Made by a program: the position numbers and the translations under genes | Part shown: positions 1 to 7,274 of the stretch, piece by piece | How the letters are laid out: every line of letters begins with the position of its first letter | Position numbering within the stretch: position 1 is the first letter of the stretch | Notes under the pieces: model-generated | What the model was told of the DNA's origin: nothing | Databases searched by the model: none | Seen by the model: the letters and a program-made list of their open reading frames with translations, nothing else | Assembly (NCBI GenBank): GCA_937877075.1 | Contig: CALEGD010000083.1 | Span: 1-17,102 of the forward strand | Direction: 5' to 3' | Source of the DNA: an uncultured Acholeplasmatales bacterium | Lineage (GTDB): Bacteria > Bacillota_I > Bacilli_A > ML615J-28 > CAG-698 | DNA: 17,102 bases

Positions 1-79
1 ATTAGAGCTGAAATCCGTTAATGCTGGAATGCTTGCAGATTCTTCTATTGTTCCAGCATTAACGGATTTCAGCTCTAAT
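1..79. repeat. Perfect 29-base inverted repeat at the window edge
   Basis: Bases 1-29 are the exact reverse complement of 51-79, separated by a 21-base spacer (30-50). Both arms lie inside the permease reading frame. The repeat begins at base 1, so its true outer limit is not visible. It may be a genuine hairpin or a fold-back join made during amplification or assembly. Confidence 0.9.
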
Positions 80-952
80 GTACCGCTTTTAGCTTTGATC
101 GGACTTGTTATAACTGTTGTTTTATTACTTCTAAAAGTTAAAGGAGCAATTCTAATCGGAATTATCGGAACTACTTTACTCGGAATCCCATTAAAGGTTA
201 CGGATTTGACTCCGTTAAGTAATATGTTCTCCGATATTTTAACTCCATTTGGTGAATTAGGTGATACTTTTGGTGCCGCATTTGGAGGTATTGGAACTCT
301 ATTTAAAGATGCCAGCAGAATCCCAATGGCACTACTTGCTATCTTTGCTTTAAGTTTAACTGATACTTTCGACACAATCGGAACATTTATCGGTACCGGA
401 AGAAGAAGTGGAATCTTCACCGATGAAGATATTGCTGCAGTTGAACACAGTAAAGGTTTCAAAACTAAAATGGAAAAAGCTCTTTTTGCAGACTCTATTG
501 CAACATCCATAGGTGCAATTTTTGGAACATCTAATACTACAACCTATGTAGAATCAACAGCTGGAATTGAAGCCGGTGGTCGTACTGGGCTTACTTCCGT
601 CTTTACCGCTTTATTTTTCCTTCTTTGTATTTTCTTAGCTCCAGTTGCCTTGGCGGTTCCGGGGGCGGCTACTGCTCCGGCATTAATCGTTGTTGGTGTT
701 ATGATGGCTGGAAGCTTCAAGGATATCAAATGGGATGAATTTTCCGAAGCGGTACCGGCATTCTTCACAGCACTTTTGATGGCTCTTGCTTATAATATTT
801 CTATCGGTATAGCTTTTGGATTTATCTTCTATATTATCGTAAAGCTTTGCCAGAAGAAGGTTCGCGAGATTCATCCAGTTCTTTGGGGAAGCGCAGGTTT
901 ATTCTTAGTTTACTTTGTTTTAATGGCACTGAAAGGTGCAGGGATAATTTAA
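2..952 (+). CDS. NCS2 nucleobase permease, AzgA/PbuG type (5' partial)
   Basis: This is a membrane permease that most likely imports a purine base (adenine, guanine or hypoxanthine) by proton symport. The frame is open from base 2, and about 316 residues of an expected 430-460 are visible, so the N-terminal membrane segments lie outside the window. An internal ATG at 29 is unlikely to be the true start, because the residues before it (LKSVNAG) resemble the family's conserved region. Recognisable AzgA-type blocks, numbered from that ATG, are SLTDTFDTIGT (109-119), ADSIATSIGAIFGTSNTTT (154-172) and EAGGRTGLTSV (181-191). Several hydrophobic helices follow to the C terminus. The first 29 bases form one arm of a perfect inverted repeat (see findings), so the first ten codons are suspect. 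The next gene is a second NCS2 permease. The exact base transported cannot be decided from sequence. Confidence 0.9.
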   Translation, partial: LELKSVNAGMLADSSIVPALTDFSSNVPLLALIGLVITVVLLLLKVKGAILIGIIGTTLLGIPLKVTDLTPLSNMFSDILTPFGELGDTFGAAFGGIGTLFKDASRIPMALLAIFALSLTDTFDTIGTFIGTGRRSGIFTDEDIAAVEHSKGFKTKMEKALFADSIATSIGAIFGTSNTTTYVESTAGIEAGGRTGLTSVFTALFFLLCIFLAPVALAVPGAATAPALIVVGVMMAGSFKDIKWDEFSEAVPAFFTALLMALAYNISIGIAFGFIFYIIVKLCQKKVREIHPVLWGSAGLFLVYFVLMALKGAGII

Positions 953-959
953 AAAGATG

Positions 960-1007
960 ATGACGAATTATTGGGTTTATTTACGAATCCGTGATTCGTC
1001 ATTTTTT
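960..1007 (+). terminator. Intrinsic terminator between the two permease genes
   Basis: ATGACGAAT (960-968) pairs with ATTCGTCAT (994-1002) and is followed by a run of T. The loop is long (25 bases). It sits just after the first permease and ends about 30 bases before the next start codon. I see no separate promoter after it, so the downstream gene may depend on read-through. Confidence 0.75.
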
Positions 1008-1037
1008 AGGGAAAAAAATTAAAAGGAGAAAGAATTT

Positions 1038-2420
1038 ATGACAGAAACTAAAAAAATTATGGGCTATTTGCCTGATGAAACCCCTTCGTTCGGTAAACTA
1101 CTACTCTTTGCTTTACAGCAAATTGTTGTTATGTTTCCGGCAACAGTATTGGTGGCACTCTTAACTGGATTCCATGTTTCCACAACCATCTTTGCCAGTG
1201 GACTTGCGACGCTTTGCTTTATTTTAATCACCAAGAAAAAAATCCCCTTATATTATGGGTCGAGCTTTTCCTATATTACAGCAATCGTTTCCATCACAAT
1301 TCCAAATCAAAATGGTTTTCCGGCTCCGGATCACTTGATTTCTGCCGCTCAATTTGGAATTATTCTTTCCGGACTGATTTCAATTGGTGTCGGTCTTTTG
1401 GTTAGAAAAATTAGTATGGAAAAAATCGAGAAGGTATTGCCTGCGACAGTTACCGGCCCAATTGCCTTGATTATTGGACTTTCCCTTGCAGGTAGCGCTT
1501 TAGGAAATATTGTAAATGTAGGACAAACAGTACAAGCAACAGTCGAAAATTTTCAACTTGCTCAAAACCTAAGTTGGATAATTGGTCTGGTGACGCTTCT
1601 GGCAACAGTTTTCTTTTCAGTTTATCTAAAAAAAGGAACCTGGAGTCAAATACCAATTCTCTTGGGTCTTTTGCTCGGTTATGTTGTTGCTTTAATAATT
1701 GATTATTTTTCTGGCATAAATTTTGTTGATTTTACACTCGGTGGTAGTGATTCATTCTTTTCAATTCCTCACTTTACTCTGCCAAGACCTTCTTGGGAAG
1801 CAACCCTTGCAATTATGCCAATTGCGATTGCAACAATTCCTGAATCAACCGCTCATCTCTATCAGCTTGATATTTATGTCAATAAACTAGCAGAAGAAAA
1901 GCAAAGTAAGAAGAAATACAAAATTGCCGATCGTCTCGGTATGAATCTGATTGGTGACGGTTTAGGTGATATTATCAGCGGTGCCATCGGCGGACCGGCG
2001 GGAACTAATTATGGTGAGAACATTAGCACAATGGCAATTACCAAGAATTATTCAATCGGCGTTTTGATTGCCGCCTCAATCATTACTATGGTTTTGGCTT
2101 TTGTAAATCCACTTTCGGCTGCAGTTTACTCCATTCCCGAAGCTGTTATCGGCGGACTTTCCGTCTATCTCTTTGGAGTTATCGGTGCTCAGGGAATTAC
2201 GATTATGGTCGATAAGAAAGTTAATTTATTCGATTCAAGAAATCTTTCCATCATTGCTACGATTTTGATTATCGGGCTTGGCGGTTCAATTATCGGAAAC
2301 ATCCCTTTCTTCGGTATAGAACTTCCCCCAATCGCAACCGCAGCCATCTTTGGAATCCTCTTGAACTTAATCTATGTATTTACAGATCATCTTAAGGGAA
2401 AATATTGTAAGAAGGCATAG
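1038..2420 (+). CDS. NCS2 permease, uracil/xanthine (UraA-like)
   Basis: This is a 460-residue membrane permease of the NAT/NCS2 family, closest by motif to uracil permeases (UraA, PyrP). The full length is typical. N-terminal features are ALQQIVVMFPATVLVALLTG (25-44) and the PLYYGSSFSYI block (70-80), which corresponds to the substrate-proximal strand region in UraA. The two acidic residues expected for substrate and proton binding are present: E269 in ATIPESTAHLY and E327 in GTNYGENISTMAIT. The protein is almost wholly hydrophobic apart from a short charged cytoplasmic loop at about 286-300. The start is supported by AAGGAG at 1023-1028. It follows a purine-type permease, which suggests a nucleobase salvage locus. 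Uracil is the likeliest substrate; xanthine is possible. Confidence 0.88.
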   Translation: MTETKKIMGYLPDETPSFGKLLLFALQQIVVMFPATVLVALLTGFHVSTTIFASGLATLCFILITKKKIPLYYGSSFSYITAIVSITIPNQNGFPAPDHLISAAQFGIILSGLISIGVGLLVRKISMEKIEKVLPATVTGPIALIIGLSLAGSALGNIVNVGQTVQATVENFQLAQNLSWIIGLVTLLATVFFSVYLKKGTWSQIPILLGLLLGYVVALIIDYFSGINFVDFTLGGSDSFFSIPHFTLPRPSWEATLAIMPIAIATIPESTAHLYQLDIYVNKLAEEKQSKKKYKIADRLGMNLIGDGLGDIISGAIGGPAGTNYGENISTMAITKNYSIGVLIAASIITMVLAFVNPLSAAVYSIPEAVIGGLSVYLFGVIGAQGITIMVDKKVNLFDSRNLSIIATILIIGLGGSIIGNIPFFGIELPPIATAAIFGILLNLIYVFTDHLKGKYCKKA

Positions 2421-2446
2421 TCTAAAATCTGTTTTCTAAATAAAAC

Positions 2447-2488
2447 ACCTCTTAAAGTATATTTTCAATTATGCTTTAAGAGGTTTTT
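2447..2488 (+). terminator. Intrinsic terminator after UraA-like permease
   Basis: ACCTCTTAAAG (2447-2457) pairs perfectly with CTTTAAGAGGT (2474-2484), an 11-bp stem followed by TTTTTCTT. It separates the permease from the downstream PTS-like gene, which has its own TATAAT box. Confidence 0.85.
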
Positions 2489-2532
2489 CTTAAAACTTTA
2501 TCAGAAGTGATGTAAAAGCGGGGAAATTAAGG

Positions 2533-2538
2533 TATAAT
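2533..2538 (+). promoter_or_regulatory. -10 box for the PTS EIIC-like gene
   Basis: TATAAT at 2533-2538 lies 37 bases before the ATG. No good -35 hexamer is seen at the usual distance. A leader of about 30 bases would carry the AAGAAGG site (about 2562-2568). Confidence 0.5.
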
Positions 2539-2574
2539 ATATAGAAAGATTTGGATTGGAAAAGAAGGTTTAAT

Positions 2575-3576
2575 ATGAAAGAAAGAAATATAAAAGGAAT
2601 TGGAAAACAATTTTTGAATTATTTAATCAAAACTTTGAACGGAATGGCATACGGTTTATTTTCAACCTTAATCGTCGGAACTATTATTAATACAATCGGG
2701 GGACTTCTTGAAGCGGAGTTTTTGATTAATCTTGCAACACTCTTAAAAAACCTAACCGGAGTCGGAATCGGAATTGGCATAGCCTGGAGTTTAAAACTTG
2801 ACGGATTGCGCTTGGTTGCGGCCGGACTTGCCGGCGGTATTGCCTCAAATTTAAAAATTGGGGATCCGATGGTTGAATATTTATCGGTTATCGCTTCAAT
2901 CGAAATTATGAATTTGATTTTCCGAAAGAAAACCTTTATCGATATAATTATTATTCCTCTTTCTTCGGCACTTATTGCTTATGGCTTTTATATACTTTTG
3001 AATGATCCGGTTTCAAATATGATGAAAGCAATCGGTGATTTCCTTAAATGGGCAACCACCGCTCAACCCTTCTTTATGGGGATTATTATCGCGGTTTTAA
3101 TGGGGATGATTTTAACGGCTCCGATATCTTCGGCGGCTATTGCCATTGCGATTGGTTTAGACGGATTAGCCGGAGGAGCTGCAGTTATTGGTTGTTGTGT
3201 TCAAATGTTGGGTTTTGCGGTGATGTCTCGAAAAGATAATAATTTTGGAACTGTTCTTTCGGTTGCCATCGGAACCTCGATGTTACAGTTTAAGAATATT
3301 CTAAAAAAGCCGATAATTTGGCTGCCGACAATTATTGTCAGTGCCATCCTCGGACCGCTCGCTACCATGGCTTTTCAAACCAGTTGTACAAAAGAAGGGA
3401 GTGGCATGGGTACCTCAGGTTTGGTCGGGCAGATCGGAACAATCCATTCGATGCAGGAAAATGCTTGGCTCAGTATCCTTGTCCTGCAAATTGCCTTACC
3501 AATTATCCTGGTTTATATCCTTGATCTCGTTTTCCGAAAGGCCGGATGGATTAAAACCGGAGATTTAAAAATTTAA
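2575..3576 (+). CDS. PTS EIIC-like membrane protein (PF13303 type)
   Basis: This 333-residue polytopic membrane protein resembles the stand-alone 'PTS transporter subunit IIC' family (Pfam PF13303). Characteristic blocks are the N-terminal LNGMAYGLFSTLIVGTI, the central QPFFMGIIIAVLMGMILTAP followed by ISSAAIAIAIGLDGLAGGA, VGCC-like IGCCVQMLGFAVMS, and the C-terminal GMGTSGLVGQIGT and FRKAGWIKTGDLKI. No EIIA or EIIB domain or gene is nearby, so a sugar substrate and phosphoryl transfer are unproven. I chose the ATG at 2575 because AAGAAGG lies 6 bases upstream; an in-frame TTG at 2551 would add eight residues but has no clear ribosome site. No terminator separates it from the TetR gene downstream, which also has its own promoter-like sequence. 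Confidence 0.85.
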   Translation: MKERNIKGIGKQFLNYLIKTLNGMAYGLFSTLIVGTIINTIGGLLEAEFLINLATLLKNLTGVGIGIGIAWSLKLDGLRLVAAGLAGGIASNLKIGDPMVEYLSVIASIEIMNLIFRKKTFIDIIIIPLSSALIAYGFYILLNDPVSNMMKAIGDFLKWATTAQPFFMGIIIAVLMGMILTAPISSAAIAIAIGLDGLAGGAAVIGCCVQMLGFAVMSRKDNNFGTVLSVAIGTSMLQFKNILKKPIIWLPTIIVSAILGPLATMAFQTSCTKEGSGMGTSGLVGQIGTIHSMQENAWLSILVLQIALPIILVYILDLVFRKAGWIKTGDLKI

Positions 3577-3597
3577 CTTTTATTTAAGAAAAAATGG

Positions 3598-3629
3598 TAT
3601 AATAGAAGAAGAGTAGTTTTTAAACTACT
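3598..3629 (+). promoter_or_regulatory. tetR promoter -10 box and palindromic operator candidate
   Basis: TATAAT is at 3598-3603. The palindrome AGTAGTTTTTAAACTACT (3612-3629; 8-bp arms, 2-base centre) begins about where transcription would start. Its place and form suit a binding site for the TetR protein encoded next, giving autoregulation. That is inference. The -35 region is weak. Confidence 0.55.
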
Positions 3630-3678
3630 TGATATTGGATGCATTTAATGTTAGAATAAAGATATATGGAGGTGTTTT

Positions 3679-4275
3679 ATGCCAACCAAAACATTTTTGA
3701 ATTTACCTAAGGAAAAAAGAATAAGAATTCTCAGAGCCGCTAAGAAAGAGTTTTCCCGAGTTCCACTCGACAAGGCGGTTATCGCGAATATAGTGAAAGC
3801 GGCGAAAATTCCCCGCGGTAGTTTCTACCAATACTTCGAGAATGTAGATGACTTATTTATTTATTTAATGCAGTATATGTACGGCATTGATAAATTGAAG
3901 TTCGCCAGATATTTGGAAGAAACCGATAATGATGTTTATGAAGCCTTGAAAATGAAGTTTTCAAATACGATTGATAAGCTTGCAAATGCGGAAAACCGTC
4001 AATTTCGGATAAACATCCTTTCAACAATCTTCAATGACAGTTCTCGCCCTGATGATTTGATTCCGAGAATTATCCAACCGGATGTGGAAATTGATTTAAC
4101 TTATTTTCCGGCGGAAATCAGGAAATCTAAACACTCTCAGAACTTCATCAGTATTATTAAAATGATCGGTAAGACCTGTCTTGAGAAATATTTGATGAAA
4201 TCAGCTACCGAATCAGAAATTAAGAAAAACTATAATAATTATATTGATTTCTTAAAAGCAGGATTTAATTTATAA
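3679..4275 (+). CDS. TetR/AcrR family transcriptional regulator
   Basis: This is a 198-residue regulator of standard TetR size. The N-terminal DNA-binding domain is clear: a helix with KRIRILRAAKKEFSR (about 13-27), then the helix-turn-helix around 33-53 ending in the family signature PRGSFYQYFENVDDLF (45-60). The C-terminal part (about 65-198) would be the ligand-binding and dimer domain and is not recognisable beyond that. The start is set by a strong GGAGGTG site just upstream. The palindrome at 3612-3629 in its own leader is a candidate operator. The target genes could be itself and the adjacent EIIC-like gene or the downstream glycosyltransferase operon; the ligand is unknown. Confidence 0.92.
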   Translation: MPTKTFLNLPKEKRIRILRAAKKEFSRVPLDKAVIANIVKAAKIPRGSFYQYFENVDDLFIYLMQYMYGIDKLKFARYLEETDNDVYEALKMKFSNTIDKLANAENRQFRINILSTIFNDSSRPDDLIPRIIQPDVEIDLTYFPAEIRKSKHSQNFISIIKMIGKTCLEKYLMKSATESEIKKNYNNYIDFLKAGFNL

Positions 4276-4298
4276 AAGGTGGATAAACACCTTTTTTT
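4275..4298 (+). terminator. Intrinsic terminator after tetR
   Basis: AAAGGTG (4275-4281) pairs with CACCTTT (4288-4294) around a 6-base loop, followed by TTTT. It overlaps the stop codon of the TetR gene. Confidence 0.8.
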
Positions 4299-4350
4299 CT
4301 TTGCTTTTTAGAAATTCTACTTTTCGTAGACCCACTCTACTCTCTATTCA

Positions 4351-4379
4351 TTGGCTTTGATTAATCTCTGTTTTATAAT
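4351..4379 (+). promoter_or_regulatory. Promoter of the glycosyltransferase-acyltransferase operon
   Basis: TTGGCT (4351-4356), a 17-base spacer and TATAAT (4374-4379). The predicted start of transcription is about 15 bases before the ATG, and the short leader contains AGAGGTGA as ribosome site. Confidence 0.65.
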
Positions 4380-4401
4380 TTATTTATAAAGAGGTGATTA
4401 A

Positions 4402-5565
4402 ATGAAAATAGCAATTGTTTGTGATGTACTCGGAAAAGAAAATAACGGAACCACAATCGCAGCTATGAATCTTATCAGAAGTTTAAAAGCAAAAGGACAT
4501 AAAGTTAGAGTTATCTGTCCGGATGGACAGATACCTCTAACTTTATGTCCAGATGGAGAAAAAAAAGATCTTCCCGATTATTATATTGTCAGAACCTATA
4601 ATCTCGGTCCTTTAAATAATTATGTAAGGAAAAATGGAGTGGTGCTCGCAAAGGCCGATAAAAGCATTATCTATCAAGCAATAAATGATGTAGATCTTGT
4701 TCATTTAATGACTCCTTTTTCTCTAGGTAAGGCCACTGCAAAAATGGCGAAGAAACTAAACAAACCCTTAACTGCCGGTTTCCACTGTCAGGCCGAAAAC
4801 TTTACAAATCATATTTTTATGATGAATAATCGACTTGCAAACTATATAACTTATAAACACTTTTATAAAAAGGTTTATCGCTATTCTGACTCTATCCATT
4901 ATCCTAGTAAATTTATTAAAGATGAATTTGAAAAGATTGTAGGAAAAACCACTGCTTATGTCATTTCAAACGGTGTTAATAAGGAATTTAAAAAGAAGGA
5001 AGTTAATCGACCGGAAGCATGGAAAGATAAATATCTAATTCTTTTTACCGGCCGATACAGTAAAGAAAAATCTCACTCGGTTCTAATTGATGCCGTTTCT
5101 AAATCGAAATACCGGGATAAAATTCAGTTGATATTCGCCGGGGCGGGACCTTTAAAGGAAAAACTGGAAAAACATTCAAAAAAGCTGACGCTTAAACCGA
5201 TTTTTAATTTTTTTAGTCGTCAAGAATTAATTGATCTTATCAATTGTTCCGATCTCTATGTTCATCCGGCTGAGATTGAGATTGAAGCAATTTCCTGCCT
5301 GGAAGCAATAAGTTGTGGATTGGTTCCAATTATTTCCGATTCTTCGAGAAGCGCGACCCGCAACTTTGCAATTTGTGCCGAAAACCTTTTTAAATGCAAT
5401 GATACAGATGATCTTTCCGAAAAGATTGATTACTGGCTTAGCCATCCGGAAGAAAAACAAATTTGTAGTAAAGCTTATCTCAATTATAAGCAAAAATTCG
5501 ATCATGATTTATGTATGGATGAGATGGAAAAAATGTTTTTAAGAACATTGGAGATGAAACGATGA
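4402..5565 (+). CDS. Glycosyltransferase family 4 (glycolipid type)
   Basis: This 387-residue GT-B fold glycosyltransferase probably transfers a sugar from a nucleotide donor to a lipid acceptor at the inner face of the membrane. The N-terminal Rossmann half starts MKIAIVCDVL, with a glycine/threonine acceptor loop (ENNGTTIAAMN, 13-23). The C-terminal donor half shows LILFTGRYSKEKSH (212-225), FAGAGPLKEKLE (245-256) and the GT4 EX7E motif with E293 and E301 in EIEIEAISCLEAISCG. This layout resembles the diacylglycerol glucosyltransferases of Acholeplasma and Bacillota. The gene overlaps the following acyltransferase gene by four bases (ATGA), so the two are co-translated. That pairing supports a role in glycolipid or lipid-anchor synthesis. 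Donor and acceptor are unknown. Confidence 0.85.
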   Translation: MKIAIVCDVLGKENNGTTIAAMNLIRSLKAKGHKVRVICPDGQIPLTLCPDGEKKDLPDYYIVRTYNLGPLNNYVRKNGVVLAKADKSIIYQAINDVDLVHLMTPFSLGKATAKMAKKLNKPLTAGFHCQAENFTNHIFMMNNRLANYITYKHFYKKVYRYSDSIHYPSKFIKDEFEKIVGKTTAYVISNGVNKEFKKKEVNRPEAWKDKYLILFTGRYSKEKSHSVLIDAVSKSKYRDKIQLIFAGAGPLKEKLEKHSKKLTLKPIFNFFSRQELIDLINCSDLYVHPAEIEIEAISCLEAISCGLVPIISDSSRSATRNFAICAENLFKCNDTDDLSEKIDYWLSHPEEKQICSKAYLNYKQKFDHDLCMDEMEKMFLRTLEMKR

Positions 5566-6353
5566 AAAAGAAAGTAATTTATTACTCGGATCTTTTAAAC
5601 GATGAGTTTTCCGGCACTAATATTAATGCCGTCGAACTTGGTGAAGATTTTGTTTTCATCAATAAAAATCCGATCTGGCGTTTCTTTGCTTTTATTTTAT
5701 ATTACTTTTTTGCTTTTCCTTTAGTAGCCCTTTTTTGTTTTTTCTATTTGCATCTTAGGGTTAAAAATAAAAATGTCTTAAGGGAGTTTAGAAGAAAAGG
5801 ATTCTTTCTTTACGGAAACCACACCGGATTTTATGATGCCTTTGTTCATTCCGTAATTAATTTTCCCAAGAAGTCATATGTTATAGCCAATCGCGATGCG
5901 ACTTCGATTCGCGGCTTAAGGCAGATTGTTATGATGCTTGGGGCGCTTCCGATTCCAAACAATATTCAGGGAATGAAGAAATTCACTCAAGCGGTAGAAA
6001 AAAGATGGCAAGAAAAGAAATGCATCACCGTCTTTCCCGAGGCCCATATTTGGCCTTATTATAATAAAATAAGACCTTTCCCAGCGACTTCATTTCGCTT
6101 TCCGGTAAAACTTAATTCACCTGTAATTGCGCTAGTAACTACTTATAGAAGAAGGAAAGGCCCTTTTAAGAACTGTAGACCCTATGCTACCGTCCATCTC
6201 AGTGAACCTTTTTACCCTGATCCGCATCTTCCTCTAAAAGAAGCCCAAATTAACCTTCGGAACCGGGTTTTTGACTGGATGGAAAACTGTCTTGAAACTA
6301 AAGGATCTTATGAATATGTTAGATATGAATACCGTCAAAATAAAAACCCTTAA
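5562..6353 (+). CDS. PlsC-family 1-acyl-glycerol-type acyltransferase
   Basis: This 263-residue membrane-bound acyltransferase probably moves an acyl chain onto a glycerolipid or glycolipid hydroxyl. A hydrophobic segment at about 39-64 anchors the protein. The HX4D catalytic motif follows as GNHTGFYD (H87, D92), then FPEAHIWP (158-165), the substrate-binding block of the family. A C-terminal proline/arginine-rich stretch ends the domain. The first 38 residues form an extra N-terminal extension with no recognised domain. Translation is coupled to the glycosyltransferase by an ATGA overlap. The family is secure; the acyl donor and acceptor are not. It could be an AGPAT for phosphatidic acid, but the partner glycosyltransferase makes a glycolipid-related task more likely. 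Confidence 0.87.
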   Translation: MKKKVIYYSDLLNDEFSGTNINAVELGEDFVFINKNPIWRFFAFILYYFFAFPLVALFCFFYLHLRVKNKNVLREFRRKGFFLYGNHTGFYDAFVHSVINFPKKSYVIANRDATSIRGLRQIVMMLGALPIPNNIQGMKKFTQAVEKRWQEKKCITVFPEAHIWPYYNKIRPFPATSFRFPVKLNSPVIALVTTYRRRKGPFKNCRPYATVHLSEPFYPDPHLPLKEAQINLRNRVFDWMENCLETKGSYEYVRYEYRQNKNP

Positions 6354-6368
6354 AGACTAAGGGTTTTT
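6342..6368. terminator. Bidirectional terminator shared by convergent genes
   Basis: AAAAACCCTTA (6342-6352) pairs perfectly with TAAGGGTTTTT (6358-6368) around a 5-base loop. Read from either strand it is a stem flanked by A and T runs. It overlaps the end of the acyltransferase gene and touches the stop of the minus-strand XRE gene. Confidence 0.88.
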
Positions 6369-6954
6369 ACTTCTTATAATATATTTTTAATATAAACCAA
6401 AGGAAAAGTATTAATTGGAGAGGAATACTGACGATATATATCATCCAAATATTTTCAAGCGGATAGAGTGTTAAGTGTATGGAAAGAGCTATTGTCCAAA
6501 TAAGAAGGCTTGAGATGATAAACCCAAAAAGTTGATTCCATTTCTTCGAAAAGAAAAGCAAAACAAAGCTTGAGGTCGGAAGGGCATAAATAAATGTCAT
6601 CCAAGGTCTTGAAACTTGATAATTACTGATAATTAAATAAACAAAGATGATGGTTGCAACAGCGAAGACTACTGCCACAGACATTAAGGAAAGGATCTTT
6701 TCAACCCGATAGATTTTCTTTCTTTCGTTTGAGTTTTGGTCGGAAATAAGATCACTTACCGTAATATTATAGAAGTCGGCAATGAGTGATAGGACATAGA
6801 TATCCGGTAAACTCTCTCCTCTTTCCCATTTCGAAATTGCTTTATCGGAATAATTCAGTTCGACTGCGAGTTCTAGTTGGGTGAGATTATTCATCTTTCT
6901 ATATTTAATCAGATTTTTTGAAATTGTCATTTTCAAAGTTTCTTCGTTAATCAT
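6367..6954 (-). CDS. XRE-family HTH regulator with C-terminal membrane domain
   Basis: This 195-residue protein couples a Cro/C1-type helix-turn-helix to a membrane anchor. The HTH spans about 11-70, with the typical ISKNLIKYRKMNNLTQLELA and SDKAISKWERGESLPD stretches. A short charged linker (72-84) follows, then four hydrophobic segments at about 88-110, 118-136, 141-160 and 167-192. Membrane-anchored XRE regulators are common in Bacillota, but their signals are mostly unknown. The start at 6954 lies exactly where the promoter (-35 TTGCTT, -10 TAAAAT) would start transcription, implying a leaderless mRNA; an alternative start is the ATG at residue 9 (6930). The gene is convergent to the acyltransferase and divergent from the B12 riboswitch operon. 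Its target is not evident. Confidence 0.85.
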   Translation of the reverse strand: MINEETLKMTISKNLIKYRKMNNLTQLELAVELNYSDKAISKWERGESLPDIYVLSLIADFYNITVSDLISDQNSNERKKIYRVEKILSLMSVAVVFAVATIIFVYLIISNYQVSRPWMTFIYALPTSSFVLLFFSKKWNQLFGFIISSLLIWTIALSIHLTLYPLENIWMIYIVSIPLQLILFLWFILKIYYKK

Positions 6955-6960
6955 GCTCTT

Positions 6961-6989
6961 ATTTTACATCTTTCTTATTCAAAAAGCAA
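6961..6989 (-). promoter_or_regulatory. Promoter of the XRE gene (leaderless arrangement)
   Basis: On the minus strand: TTGCTT (6984-6989), a 17-base spacer and TAAAAT (6961-6966). Six bases then separate the -10 box from the ATG at 6954, so the expected start of transcription is the A of the start codon. Confidence 0.6.
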
Positions 6990-7020
6990 ATACCTAAAAA
7001 TCAGATATGCAATAAAATGA

Positions 7021-7049
7021 TTGTTTTTAAATAGCCTTTATGTTATAAT
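7021..7049 (+). promoter_or_regulatory. Promoter of the cobalamin ECF operon
   Basis: TTGTTT (7021-7026), a 17-base spacer and TATAAT (7044-7049), with an extended TG at 7041-7042. Transcription would start near 7056, just ahead of the riboswitch. Confidence 0.75.
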
Positions 7050-7062
7050 AAGTGAAGAATAT

Positions 7063-7260
7063 AAATGATTACGGTTGCTTTTTAAGTATTAAAAGGGAAC
7101 ACGGTGAAATACCGTGACAGCCCCCGCTACTGTAAGAGACTAATGTATTCAAATGATGCCACTGGGTAACCGGGAAGGCTTGAATACTTGTTTGAAGTCT
7201 TGAAGTCAGGAGACCTGCCGAAATCATCTGCAACCCATTTCGGCGGGAGATGGAGATGTA
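7063..7260 (+). ncRNA. Cobalamin (B12) riboswitch
   Basis: The conserved adenosylcobalamin aptamer blocks appear in order: GGTGAAAT then CCGTGACAGCCCCCGCTACT (7103-7131), GCCACTGG (about 7158-7165), GGGAAGGC (7172-7179) and the B12 box AAGTCAGGAGACCTGCC (7203-7219). A closing helix is formed by ATGATT (7065-7070) and AATCAT (7222-7227). GTATTCAA (7145-7152) pairs with TTGAATAC (7180-7187) inside it. After the aptamer, CATCT (7225-7229) pairs with AGATG (7248-7252), a hairpin that holds bases able to pair with the downstream terminator. The layout is that of a transcription-terminating switch: bound cobalamin should reduce expression of the uptake operon. The riboswitch class is certain; the exact switching helices are inferred. 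Confidence 0.95.
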
Positions 7261-7274
7261 ATTGATTGAACTTT

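Noticed and set aside
544..874. Minus-strand open frames inside the first permease gene
   Set aside because: They are antisense to a well-supported permease, show low-complexity composition, and have no ribosome sites or family resemblance.
3048..3568. Short plus-strand frames within the EIIC-like gene
   Set aside because: They are out-of-frame shadows of a conserved membrane protein and encode no recognisable sequence.
4316..4332. Small hairpin TCTAC/GTAGA before the glycosyltransferase promoter
   Set aside because: A five-bp stem with no T run, not distinguishable from chance.
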